The position numbers were made by a program, and so were the translations under genes. This document shows positions 1 to 7,220 of a DNA stretch of 8,804 nt, piece after piece (position 1 is the stretch's first letter; each line of letters starts with the position of its first letter). The stretch comes from an uncultured Lachnospiraceae bacterium (lineage in GTDB: Bacteria; Bacillota_A; Clostridia; Lachnospirales; Lachnospiraceae): the NCBI GenBank assembly GCA_946613735.1, contig CAMOFS010000045.1, forward strand, positions 1 through 8,804, given 5' to 3'. The notes under the pieces were generated by a model, which was not told the DNA's origin, ran no database searches, and saw nothing but the letters and a program-made list of their open reading frames with translations.

Positions 1-3
1 GGA

Positions 4-156
4 GTCATTCTGAGGGCGTGGCCTCACTGTCATTCTGAGGGCGTGGCCTCCCTGTCATTCTGAGGGCGCAGCCTCCCCGTCATTCTGAGGGCGTGGCCCC
101 CTGTCATTCTGAGGGCGCAGCCCCCTGTCATTCTGAGGGCGCAGCCCGAAGAATCT
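4..156. repeat. Tandem array of six short GTCATTCTGAGGGCG repeats
   Basis: Six near-identical 20-nt units begin at 4, 29, 54, 79, 103 and 127, giving periods of 25, 25, 25, 24 and 24 nt. Each reads GTCATTCTGAGGGCG followed by TGGCC or CAGCC. The two forms occur in the order TG, TG, CA, TG, CA, CA and differ only at two adjacent bases in the loop of a small GGGC/GCC(C) hairpin. Spacers are 4-5 nt and C-rich (TCACT, TCCCT, TCCCC, CCCT, CCCT). Only the last unit, next to the ABC gene, carries the extra GAAGAATCT arm. From memory, GTCATTCTGAG...GAAGAATCT is a dispersed intergenic repeat motif seen in many bacterial genomes; I cannot verify copy number here. The spacers are far too short for CRISPR. 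The array fills the whole stretch from the ABC stop codon to the left edge, and no gene is seen in it. Confidence 0.93.
127..156. repeat. Full-length repeat unit forming a long imperfect hairpin
   Basis: This unit folds symmetrically. On the plus strand ATTCT (130-134) pairs with AGAAT (150-154), GGGC (137-140) pairs with GCCC (144-147), and GCA (141-143) forms the loop. GA (135-136) faces GA (148-149), a tandem mismatch that could form sheared G-A pairs in a plus-strand RNA. On the minus strand the same place is UC opposite UC. The end of the unit overlaps the TAG stop codon of the ABC transporter gene (157-155). No U-run follows on the minus strand, so this is not a canonical intrinsic terminator, though it could block exonucleases at an mRNA 3' end. 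The other five units lack the outer AGAAT arm and look like truncated copies. Confidence 0.8.
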
Positions 157-1879
157 AGTCTTCCGGGAACTGGGCATGATATATCTCCCGATACACATCG
201 CAGCCTGCCATGAGCTCATCATGGGTGCCCAGTCCTGCCACGCCTCCGTCCTCCAGCACCAGTATGCTGTCACATGCCCTACAGGAGGATGCCCGCTGGG
301 ATATGATGATCACCGCAGGATGCCAGGGCAGGGAAGCGATATTGTCCAAAAGCCTCCGCTCTGTCCCCAGATCCAGTGCGCTGCTGCTGTCATCCAGTAT
401 CAAAAGCTTAGAGCGCTTGATAAGCGCCCGCGCTACGGTAAGCCTCTGTCGCTGCCCACCGGAATAGTTGGTCCCTCCCCTAAGTACGACCTCATCCACT
501 CCCTTTGATTTTTGGGCCACAAACTCTGAACAGCAGGAAGCAAGAAGCGCCTCATCAATATCATCATCATTGGCAGATTGGTTTGCCATAAGAAGGTTGG
601 ATCTGATAGTGCCCGAGAAAAGCTCTGCATGCTGCGGCACCGTGGCGATGAGTCCGGAGATCTCGCTGTCACTGTAGCTTTTTACATCCCGCCCATCCAA
701 ACGGATCTCTCCGGAGTCGGCATCAAAAAAATGCTGAGCCAGGGATATAAGGGTGGATTTGCCGGAACCGGTGGATCCCACCACTCCCAGTGTCCCACCG
801 GACTTTAATGAAAAGCTTATGCCCTCCACTGCTGCCTCGCTGTCCCCGGGATAAGTAAAGGTCACATCTGAAAAGGTTAAAAGCTCATCCCCGGTACCTG
901 CTGCCCTGCCATCGGCCGACACATACCTGCGGCTCTCCGGCTCTACTGCTACCACTGCCTGTATCCTCTCCACAGAGGCAAAGGCTCTGGTCAAAAGCAG
1001 GATGAAATTGGCCAGCTTCAAAAGCTCCACCAAAATCTGGGACATATAATTGGCCAAAGCCACCACATCACCCTGGGTAAGCCGGCCGGTATCCACCTCG
1101 CCGTGGGAATACCAAAGCAGGATCACCAGCCCAATGTTTACTATGAGATAGGTCAGGGGGTTAGTCCAGGCCGATATGCGTCCGGCTGCGATCTGTGCCC
1201 GGTACATATCCGCAGTCTTTTCATCAAACTCCCTTATCTCGTCCTCCTCACGCCCGAAGGCCCGTATAACCCTGACTCCCTCGATGTTTTCTCCAACCAT
1301 CAAAAGCAGCTTCTCAAGCCTTTTAGCTATGGCTGAAAACATGGGAAGGGTGGAGCGCATGATGATCCATACCACAAGAGAAAGCCCTGCGATGACTCCG
1401 AAAAAGACAAGGGCCGATCCCTTATCCACGATAAAGGCCATCACCAGAGCACCGAAAACTATAAATGGAGAACGCAAAAAAAGGCGCAAAAACATATTGA
1501 TACCGTTTTGCACCTGGATAAGATCCGATGTCATGCGGGTCACCATAACGGACGCACCCTGCCCCTCCATAGTCGCCGGAGAAAAGGCGGTGATATGATA
1601 AAAAAGATCCCGTCTCATGGCAGCCGCAGAGTACACCGCAGCCCGTGCCGCATAATACTGAGCCGTGATGGCCATCACAAGCCCTGTCACGGCCACTACT
1701 ACGAGTATCCCGCAGGAGCGCAGAACGTACTGCCTGTCTCCCGAAGCGATGCCCACATCTATAATATCCTTCACAACAAGAGGCACCAGCAGTTCAAAAA
1801 TTGCCTCAAGCATTTTGAAAAGTGGTGCCAATATACTCTCTTTTTTATAATCACTAAGATATTTTAATACAAAGCTCAT
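155..1879 (-). CDS. ABC exporter half-transporter, degenerate subunit of a heterodimer (TM287/LmrC/BmrC type)
   Basis: 574-aa fused membrane and ATPase protein, the usual length for an ABC-B type exporter half. Residues 1-300 form the six-helix transmembrane domain. The nucleotide-binding domain spans about 333-574, with A-loop Y343, Walker A GSTGSGKST (368-376), Q-loop Q416, signature YSGGQ (472-476), Walker B LLILDD (492-497) and D-loop SALD (500-503). The catalytic Glu after Walker B is Asp (D497) and the H-loop His is Gln (Q528, in IIISQRASS). From memory, TM287 of Thermotoga and the LmrC/BmrC class carry the same pair of changes, and the C-terminal YREIYHAQF also resembles TM287. I infer a subunit that builds the non-hydrolytic site and needs a partner. 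No partner is upstream, so it should lie beyond the left edge, past the repeats. The start lies 22 nt after the foldase stop and has no clear Shine-Dalgarno, which suggests coupled translation. Substrate unknown; multidrug or peptide export is possible. Confidence 0.93.
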   Translation of the reverse strand: MSFVLKYLSDYKKESILAPLFKMLEAIFELLVPLVVKDIIDVGIASGDRQYVLRSCGILVVVAVTGLVMAITAQYYAARAAVYSAAAMRRDLFYHITAFSPATMEGQGASVMVTRMTSDLIQVQNGINMFLRLFLRSPFIVFGALVMAFIVDKGSALVFFGVIAGLSLVVWIIMRSTLPMFSAIAKRLEKLLLMVGENIEGVRVIRAFGREEDEIREFDEKTADMYRAQIAAGRISAWTNPLTYLIVNIGLVILLWYSHGEVDTGRLTQGDVVALANYMSQILVELLKLANFILLLTRAFASVERIQAVVAVEPESRRYVSADGRAAGTGDELLTFSDVTFTYPGDSEAAVEGISFSLKSGGTLGVVGSTGSGKSTLISLAQHFFDADSGEIRLDGRDVKSYSDSEISGLIATVPQHAELFSGTIRSNLLMANQSANDDDIDEALLASCCSEFVAQKSKGVDEVVLRGGTNYSGGQRQRLTVARALIKRSKLLILDDSSSALDLGTERRLLDNIASLPWHPAVIIISQRASSCRACDSILVLEDGGVAGLGTHDELMAGCDVYREIYHAQFPED

Positions 1880-1901
1880 ATCACGCTGTCACAGTGTAAG
1901 A

Positions 1902-3029
1902 TCACTCGTTCAGATCGACCTCTTCACCGTTTAACACTTCGTCTGTAACATCATTCTCATCGGATGCTTCGGGAGCTCCGTTGGAAAATCTGTCTTCAAA
2001 CTTTACCTTTTTCCAGTTCTCCTCATCCACTGTAAAGGTGATCTTGGCCTTCCAGCCCTCCAAGATATCCTCATAGTAATCAGTCACCTTATCATTGATA
2101 AGCTCCTGCTTTTTAGCCTCTGAAGCGGTCTTGTCATACTTCTTATCGAGCCTTATCACATAATATGCGTCATCCGTCTCGATCACATCTGACATCTGGC
2201 CTTCGCTGAGCGACTGAGCTGCCTTGATGACATCCTCACCCATAACGGTGTCATCCTCAGGCTTGGAATTAACTGAGTAGCTATAGGTGGAAGCCTCCTG
2301 GTCAGATACACTCTGAGCAGTGGCAAAATCCTTGGCTGCTGCCGCCTTTTTGGCATTGGCAAGAGACTCTTCAGACTGGTTCACAGGCTCCTCGCCGCTT
2401 TCGATATCGTTTACCGCATCTACCACAGCATCTGCAGTAGTGGCTGCGGCATCAGCCTTATCAAACTTAAGGTAAGAGAAGGTGGCCTGCTTGGCCTCGT
2501 CATCACTGACCTCTACCTTGCCCTCACCCTCCTCGCGGATGGCTGCTTCCATACGCATGGCATAGGTACGGTCTGTAAGAAGCTTTTTCACATATTCCTC
2601 AGTAGCACCGATCTGCTCGATAGCAGCACCGCTGTTACTCTCCAAAAAGGACTTGGCTGCCTCATCTATGGCCTTTTTATCATCCTCACTGATGCTGACA
2701 TTGTACTCATCGGCATGAAGGGTCTCCACATACCAGTTCTCCAGCTCGTCTATAACGGAGCCCTTGGTGTCGTCCTCCATGGTGGAGCCGGAACCCGTCA
2801 GATCCTGGGTCCACATGTCATCTCCCATATAGCTGCCATAGTAGACATCATAAAGTGCCTGGTTATAACGTGCTACAAAATTGCCATACCCTAAGGTAAT
2901 GTTTTCAGTCTGATCTCCGTTTTTAACGGTAATAAGTGTAGCTGATGTATTGATCCTGCTGCATCCGGAAAAAAGCATGGTACCTGCAAGCGCTACTGCA
3001 GCAAACTTAGTAAATCTCTTAAGTGACAT
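1902..3029 (-). CDS. Lipoprotein foldase, SurA/PrsA-like with a parvulin-type domain
   Basis: 375-aa secreted lipoprotein, expected to be anchored outside the membrane and to help fold exported proteins. The signal peptide is MSLKRFTKF plus a hydrophobic stretch and lipobox LFSGC, with lipidated Cys23. Residues about 40-180 resemble a SurA-N-like helical chaperone region. Residues about 183-294 match a PpiC/parvulin domain: AKDFATAQSVSD, then LSEGQMSDVIETDDAYYVIRL, the typical end of the fold. The two conserved parvulin histidines appear to be replaced: the first strand reads ATFSYLKFD instead of xxHIL, and DAYYVI stands where GYHII is usual, so isomerase activity is doubtful. The tail (352-375) is strongly acidic. 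ATG 3029 is chosen over an in-frame ATG at 3071 because AGGAGG lies 10 nt upstream and the signal peptide begins there. A foldase after mfd is common in Clostridia. The symbol prsA is plausible but not certain. Confidence 0.88.
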   Translation of the reverse strand: MSLKRFTKFAAVALAGTMLFSGCSRINTSATLITVKNGDQTENITLGYGNFVARYNQALYDVYYGSYMGDDMWTQDLTGSGSTMEDDTKGSVIDELENWYVETLHADEYNVSISEDDKKAIDEAAKSFLESNSGAAIEQIGATEEYVKKLLTDRTYAMRMEAAIREEGEGKVEVSDDEAKQATFSYLKFDKADAAATTADAVVDAVNDIESGEEPVNQSEESLANAKKAAAAKDFATAQSVSDQEASTYSYSVNSKPEDDTVMGEDVIKAAQSLSEGQMSDVIETDDAYYVIRLDKKYDKTASEAKKQELINDKVTDYYEDILEGWKAKITFTVDEENWKKVKFEDRFSNGAPEASDENDVTDEVLNGEEVDLNE

Positions 3030-3039
3030 TTTAAATGTT

Positions 3040-3045
3040 CCTCCT
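3040..3045 (-). promoter_or_regulatory. Ribosome binding site of the foldase gene
   Basis: AGGAGG on the minus strand lies 10 nt before ATG 3029. It decides the start. The in-frame ATG at 3071 would add 14 residues in front of a good signal peptide, has no such site, and lies almost at the predicted transcription start. Confidence 0.88.
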
Positions 3046-3055
3046 AACAAGTTAC

Positions 3056-3070
3056 TGTGGTATGACCACA
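3056..3070. promoter_or_regulatory. Perfect palindrome TGTGGT-ATG-ACCACA in the foldase leader; candidate operator or 5' hairpin
   Basis: Arms of 6 bp (3056-3061 and 3065-3070) match perfectly around a 3-nt centre. The core TGGTnnnACCA is the form known for the FadR/PdhR/LldR branch of GntR regulators; from memory, GGTATGACC also occurs in the PdhR site of E. coli. The palindrome sits just downstream of the predicted -10 box, about +6 to +20, and upstream of the ribosome binding site. Bound protein there could repress transcription. As RNA it would form a 6-bp hairpin near the 5' end of the transcript. No U-run follows, so it is not a terminator. No regulator gene is present in the window. 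Confidence 0.5.
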
Positions 3071-3081
3071 TAAGCTTTCAT

Positions 3082-3110
3082 ATTATACACTTATAATTAT
3101 CTTTCCACAA
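3082..3110 (-). promoter_or_regulatory. Predicted sigma-A-type promoter of the foldase-ABC operon
   Basis: On the minus strand, -35 TTGTGG (3110-3105) and a perfect -10 TATAAT (3087-3082) are separated by 17 nt. The -35 box lies inside the last codons of mfd. The predicted start is near 3075, giving a leader of about 45 nt to ATG 3029. No terminator is seen between mfd and the foldase, so read-through from mfd probably contributes as well. Confidence 0.65.
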
Positions 3111-6100
3111 GTCTTTCATTTAAAAATCCGACAAAATCCACTATATAATCCAGCCGTTCTGTCTTTTTTACTTTGTTGTTCTTGTCAAACAAAACCCTAA
3201 AATACGGGGCCTTCGGGTCATATTGGAACTCCACTAAGGGAGAGTATTTTTCCAGCACCTCGGGGATACGCTCTGCAAAAAGCCTGGCCTGGGGCACCAG
3301 GGTAAGTGTCACCGTATCGCCCCTTTCCCGGATCTCATTAAAGTAGGCCCTGTGGGCCTCGTACTTGAGCCGGGAGACCATAAGCAGATTCATCACAGAC
3401 TTGGGAGGATCCCCGAATCTGTCGATGAGCTCATCCGTCATCTCGTCCTTTTCCTCCTCAGTCTCGATCCCGGAAATACGCTTGTAGATATCCAGCTTCA
3501 CCTCTTCACCGGTGATATATCCCTCGGGTATAAAAGCGTCTATATCCATATCCACCGTGGTGACAAAGGTCTCCTCGCTTGTGTCACCCTTTTCCCTGGA
3601 TACAGCCTCAGACAAAAGCTTGCAGTACAGGTCGTACCCCACAGCATCCATATGCCCGTGCTGCTCCTCACCCAAAAGGTTCCCGGCGCCACGTATTTCC
3701 AAATCACGCATGGCGATCTTGAAGCCGCTGCCTAAGTCCGTGAATTCCCTTATGGCGGAAAGCCGCTTTTCAGCCACCTCCTTAAGCACCTTATCCCTTT
3801 TATACATCAAAAAGGCATAGGCGCTCCTGTTGCTTCGGCCCACCCTGCCCCTAAGCTGATAGAGCTGGGATAAGCCAAATCTGTCGGCATCATGGATGAT
3901 GATGGTATTGACATTGGAGATATCCAGGCCTATCTCGATAATGGTAGTGGTGACTAAAACATCTATCTCTCTGTTAAGGAAATCGTTCATTATATCCTCA
4001 AGCCTGCTTTCGGACATCCGTCCGTGAGCATAAGCCACTTGGGCATCCGGCACCAGCTTTTGTATTCTTGACGCCATGTCGGCTATGGAGCGGATGGAGT
4101 TGATGACATAATACACCTGACCATCACGGGCAAGCTCACGCTCTATGGCCTCCCTTACCATCTCCTCATTCTGCTCAAAGACAAAGGTCTGGATAGGCAT
4201 CCTGTCCTGCGGCGCCTCATCCAGGATACTCATATCCCTGATGCCGATAAGGCTCATATGGAGGGTCCTGGGTATGGGAGTGGCTGAAAGGGAAAGTACA
4301 TCCACAGTTTTTTTAAGCTGCTTGATCTTTTCCTTGTGGGTCACACCAAAGCGCTGCTCCTCATCAATGATAAGAAGTCCCAGGTCTTTGTAACCCACAT
4401 CCTTGGAGAGCACCCGATGAGTCCCGATGACCACGTCCACCTCGCCCTTTTTAAGCCTCTTTACGGTCTCGTTGTTCTCCTTTGCCGTCCGAAAGCGCGA
4501 CAGCATCTCCACCTCCACAGGATAATCCTTCATCCTCTGGGAAAAAGTGGCATAGTGCTGCTGGGCCAAAATGGTGGTGGGACACAGATACACCACCTGC
4601 TTACCTTCCTGCACGGCCTTGAAGGCTGCCCGAAGGGCGATCTCCGTCTTGCCGTAGCCCACATCCCCACAGATGAGCCGATCCATGATCTTGTCAGATT
4701 CCATGTCATGCTTCACATCCTCGATGGCCGCATTCTGACCCTCGGTCTCCTCGTATGGAAAGGCCTCCTCAAACTCCCGCTGCCATACGGTATCCTTCCC
4801 ATATACATAGCCCTTGGCCTGCTGCCGCAATGCATACAGATCCACCAGCTCCTTTGCCACTATGCCCACGGCAGACTTGACCTTTGACTTGGTATTGGTC
4901 CACTCTGCACTTCCAAGTGAGGAAAGCTTTGGCTTCCTGCCTCCCACTGTGCCATATTTGGACAGCACGTCTAAGGCCGTAGCCGGTATGTAGAGATTCT
5001 CCCCCTTGGCATACTGGATCTTCAGATAGTCCTTTCTGGTACCGACTATCTCCCTCTCCTCGATGCCCTGATAGATACCCAGACCGTAGTTTTCATGCAC
5101 CACGTAGTCTCCCACCGAAAGGTCGCGGAAGGCCGTGATCGCCGACTCTCCGTGGTAGCGCTTCTTTCTCTTTTTCTTCTTTGCTCCAAAGATATCCGCC
5201 TCTGATATGGCTACAAAGCTGCTGTCCGGCAGCACAAAGCCGTGACGTATGGGCGCTGCGGTCACCATCACGGTACCGGGCTTTAGACTGTCCTCATATC
5301 CTTCGGAATAAAAGGCCTCCACCCCCTCGTCCCGGAGGTTGTCAGCAAGCCTCTCACCCCGGCTTTTGGAGGAGGATAAGAGCATGATCCTGTATTTTTG
5401 TCTGTGATATACCGACAGCTCCTTGATAAGAAGCTTGATATTGTTCTGGTATGCCGTAACCGGAGAGCTGTGCAGGTAAAAATGGGCTGTGGGCTTGATG
5501 GCCCCCTTCATGGAATCTATACCGGACATAAGCACCGCAGGATGAGAGGCGATACGTGATGCTACCTCCTCTTTTGACAAAAGCATCCCCGCACAAAGAG
5601 GCAGCGCATCACCCCTCTCGAGCCTTTTTATCATGCTCTCCTTAAACTCTTCAAAAAGCACCTGTCCCCTGTCGGATAATCTGCCCGGCTCGTCTATGAT
5701 AATGAGCGTATCCTCCGGCAGCTCGTCCAAAAGTGAATATGTCTCACTGCAAAAATAGGGCAACAGGCTCTGTGCCTTCTGGTAAAAAAGCTCCGTTCCC
5801 ACGGAATCCTCCAGCTCGGATACCATGGTCTTTAGCCTGAAGGCCTCCTCGGTCTTCATCTCGACCCGGTATTTTTCGTAGAGGGGATCCGCGTCCTTAT
5901 GTACCCGCTCAAGCCCCTTTTGTATCTCATCATCCGACAGCATCAGCTCGCCTGCCGGATACACCCGTGTCTCTTCAAGATTCTCTATGGACTTTTGGGA
6001 TATGGCATCAAAGCTCCTGATGGAATCGATCTCATCCCCCCAGAACTCTACTCTGACGGGATACTGCTCCGTCATGGAAAAAATATCCAGGATGCCGCCC

Positions 6101-6621
6101 CTTAGGGCAAATTCACCAGGTCCTTCAACGGTCTCCACACTCTCATAGCCCATCTTAATAAGCTGCTTTACGATGATCTTTGGCGCGGCCTCAGTCCCGT
6201 TTTTCAGATGTATCGTATTCTCCAAAAAATCCCGGGCGCTGGGAAACCTGTTGTGCAGGGCATCCACTGAGGTAAAAACCGTAAGGTGCTGTTTGTCCGT
6301 GAGGCCGCGGATGGCCTCAAGCCTCTCCCGGTCGATGGCATTGCCCCTGATATCCGACTGGTAGAAAAGCAGGTCCTTTGCAGGAAAAAAGCAGGCGTCC
6401 TCGTCAAAAAAGAGGTACTCCTGCATCAGCTCCCTGGCAGCATCCTCGGTGGATGCCACATACACCGTATAATCAAAGCTGTTACTTAAGGCATGCAAAA
6501 GAGAGGACCTTGCACCGTCCACACATCCAGTAAGTCCGTATATCTTTTTCTTTTCGGCAAGTCCCCTGACCAGCGTCCCTATCTCGTCTAATGATAAAAA
6601 AGGCTCAGTAAAAGCTTTCAT
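3097..6621 (-). CDS. mfd: Transcription-repair coupling factor Mfd
   Basis: 1174 aa, the normal Mfd length. Mfd is an ATP-driven DNA translocase that removes RNA polymerase stalled at lesions and recruits UvrA/UvrB. Domains in order: UvrB-like N-terminal region, about 1-330, with the nucleotide site lost (TGCVDGARSS has no Walker lysine, as is usual in Mfd); a linker ending in the basic run KKKKRKKR (481-488); the RNA-polymerase-interacting domain, about 500-575 (VGDYVVHENYGLGIYQG); the RecG-like translocase with Walker A GDVGYGKTE (652-660), DEEQ box (753-756), SAT (779-781) and motif VI QLRGRVGR (922-929); and the TRCF C-terminal domain, about 1030-1170 (EVKLDIYKRI, DRFGDPP). All key motor residues are intact. 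ATG 6621 begins 1 nt after the pth stop codon, with GGAAAG 7 nt upstream inside the pth 3' end, so pth and mfd are probably cotranscribed and translationally coupled. Confidence 0.98.
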   Translation of the reverse strand: MKAFTEPFLSLDEIGTLVRGLAEKKKIYGLTGCVDGARSSLLHALSNSFDYTVYVASTEDAARELMQEYLFFDEDACFFPAKDLLFYQSDIRGNAIDRERLEAIRGLTDKQHLTVFTSVDALHNRFPSARDFLENTIHLKNGTEAAPKIIVKQLIKMGYESVETVEGPGEFALRGGILDIFSMTEQYPVRVEFWGDEIDSIRSFDAISQKSIENLEETRVYPAGELMLSDDEIQKGLERVHKDADPLYEKYRVEMKTEEAFRLKTMVSELEDSVGTELFYQKAQSLLPYFCSETYSLLDELPEDTLIIIDEPGRLSDRGQVLFEEFKESMIKRLERGDALPLCAGMLLSKEEVASRIASHPAVLMSGIDSMKGAIKPTAHFYLHSSPVTAYQNNIKLLIKELSVYHRQKYRIMLLSSSKSRGERLADNLRDEGVEAFYSEGYEDSLKPGTVMVTAAPIRHGFVLPDSSFVAISEADIFGAKKKKRKKRYHGESAITAFRDLSVGDYVVHENYGLGIYQGIEEREIVGTRKDYLKIQYAKGENLYIPATALDVLSKYGTVGGRKPKLSSLGSAEWTNTKSKVKSAVGIVAKELVDLYALRQQAKGYVYGKDTVWQREFEEAFPYEETEGQNAAIEDVKHDMESDKIMDRLICGDVGYGKTEIALRAAFKAVQEGKQVVYLCPTTILAQQHYATFSQRMKDYPVEVEMLSRFRTAKENNETVKRLKKGEVDVVIGTHRVLSKDVGYKDLGLLIIDEEQRFGVTHKEKIKQLKKTVDVLSLSATPIPRTLHMSLIGIRDMSILDEAPQDRMPIQTFVFEQNEEMVREAIERELARDGQVYYVINSIRSIADMASRIQKLVPDAQVAYAHGRMSESRLEDIMNDFLNREIDVLVTTTIIEIGLDISNVNTIIIHDADRFGLSQLYQLRGRVGRSNRSAYAFLMYKRDKVLKEVAEKRLSAIREFTDLGSGFKIAMRDLEIRGAGNLLGEEQHGHMDAVGYDLYCKLLSEAVSREKGDTSEETFVTTVDMDIDAFIPEGYITGEEVKLDIYKRISGIETEEEKDEMTDELIDRFGDPPKSVMNLLMVSRLKYEAHRAYFNEIRERGDTVTLTLVPQARLFAERIPEVLEKYSPLVEFQYDPKAPYFRVLFDKNNKVKKTERLDYIVDFVGFLNERLVER

Positions 6622-6622
6622 G

Positions 6623-7189
6623 TTATTTCTTTCCGTTATATCTGTTCATGGCGGAATCGATATCCCCGTTTACCATAAGCCTGACTGCCTCCGGCACGTC
6701 GCTTAATGCCTCGGCCACCTTTTTTTTATCCTCACCACGTAGATGTCCCAAAACGTGGCCTATCATGTCCACCCCCACAGGCAGCTTTCCCACACCTATC
6801 CTCACGCGGGGAAATCCCTCTGTGCCCAGATGGGCGATAAGGCTTTTTAATCCGTTATGTCCTCCTGCGGAGCCGTTCCTTTTGATCCTAAGACCCCCGG
6901 TATCCTGCATCACGTCATCCACCAGCACTATCACATTCTCCGGCGGCACCTTGTAATATGATGCCAGCGGCCCTACAGCCTCGCCGCTATTATTCATATA
7001 GGTCATAGGCTTTACCAAAAGCACCTTTTGACCATCTATGGTACCGGTGCCCGTTATGGCACTATGCTCCTTCTTTTTTATCCTGATATTGTAGGTCTTT
7101 GCCACCTTATCAAGGGCGTCAAAGCCGGCATTGTGCCGGGTGCCCCTGTAGCGGAGGCCGGGATTGCCCAGTCCTGCTATTATGTACAT
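6623..7189 (-). CDS. pth: Peptidyl-tRNA hydrolase
   Basis: 188-aa cytosolic enzyme that cleaves the ester bond of peptidyl-tRNAs dropped by ribosomes, freeing tRNA and peptide. The family signature starts at the first residues: MYIIAGLGNPG, then RHNAGF with catalytic His19. KPMTYMNNSG holds Asn66, the equivalent of E. coli N68. VDDVMQDTG holds Asp91 (E. coli D93), and GGHNGLKS holds Asn112 (E. coli N114). All expected catalytic and tRNA-contact residues are visible and the length is typical. ATG 7189 is chosen because family members begin directly at this strand and GAGG lies 5 nt upstream. An in-frame ATG at 7219 would add ten residues but has no ribosome site and falls next to the predicted -10 box. 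An A8 run encodes part of EDKKKV (plus-strand T8 at 6720-6727). It is the first gene of the pth-mfd unit. Confidence 0.97.
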   Translation of the reverse strand: MYIIAGLGNPGLRYRGTRHNAGFDALDKVAKTYNIRIKKKEHSAITGTGTIDGQKVLLVKPMTYMNNSGEAVGPLASYYKVPPENVIVLVDDVMQDTGGLRIKRNGSAGGHNGLKSLIAHLGTEGFPRVRIGVGKLPVGVDMIGHVLGHLRGEDKKKVAEALSDVPEAVRLMVNGDIDSAMNRYNGKK

Positions 7190-7192
7190 ATA

Positions 7193-7198
7193 CACCTC
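7193..7198 (-). promoter_or_regulatory. Ribosome binding site of pth
   Basis: GAGGTG on the minus strand. The GAGG core is 5 nt before ATG 7189. It supports the short start of pth over the in-frame ATG at 7219. Confidence 0.65.
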
Positions 7199-7220
7199 AT
7201 CCAAAAACCGCCGGCACATC

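Noticed and set aside
4..156. CRISPR-like regular repeats
   Set aside because: Spacers are only 4-5 nt and themselves similar; no cas gene is present. It is a simple tandem repeat.
55..273. Minus-strand open frame with RPQND repeats
   Set aside because: It is produced by the repeat array and out-of-frame ABC sequence. The 24/25-nt periods shift the frame between units, so it is not under coding selection.
481..1336. Possible extra small genes or a second ATPase inside the ABC region
   Set aside because: One unbroken minus-strand frame explains the whole region with all motifs in the right order and spacing.
1176..1598. 140-codon open frame on the plus strand
   Set aside because: It is antisense to the transmembrane domain of the ABC gene and has low-complexity, unfamiliar composition. 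It is a shadow frame.
3908..3936. TTGACA plus TATCTC at 17 nt on the plus strand, a possible antisense promoter in mfd
   Set aside because: The -10 match is poor and the sequence is explained by conserved Mfd codons, so chance is the simpler explanation.
4336..4887. 183-codon open frame on the plus strand
   Set aside because: It lies fully antisense to the translocase core of mfd, which is clearly coding, and the product has no recognisable family features.
6720..6727. A8 run in pth (minus strand) containing the dnaX-type slippery heptamer A AAA AAG in frame
   Set aside because: No convincing stem follows at the right distance, and the shifted frame gives only a short unrecognised tail while removing the pth C-terminus. 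The AAA/AAG lysine run is explained by coding.
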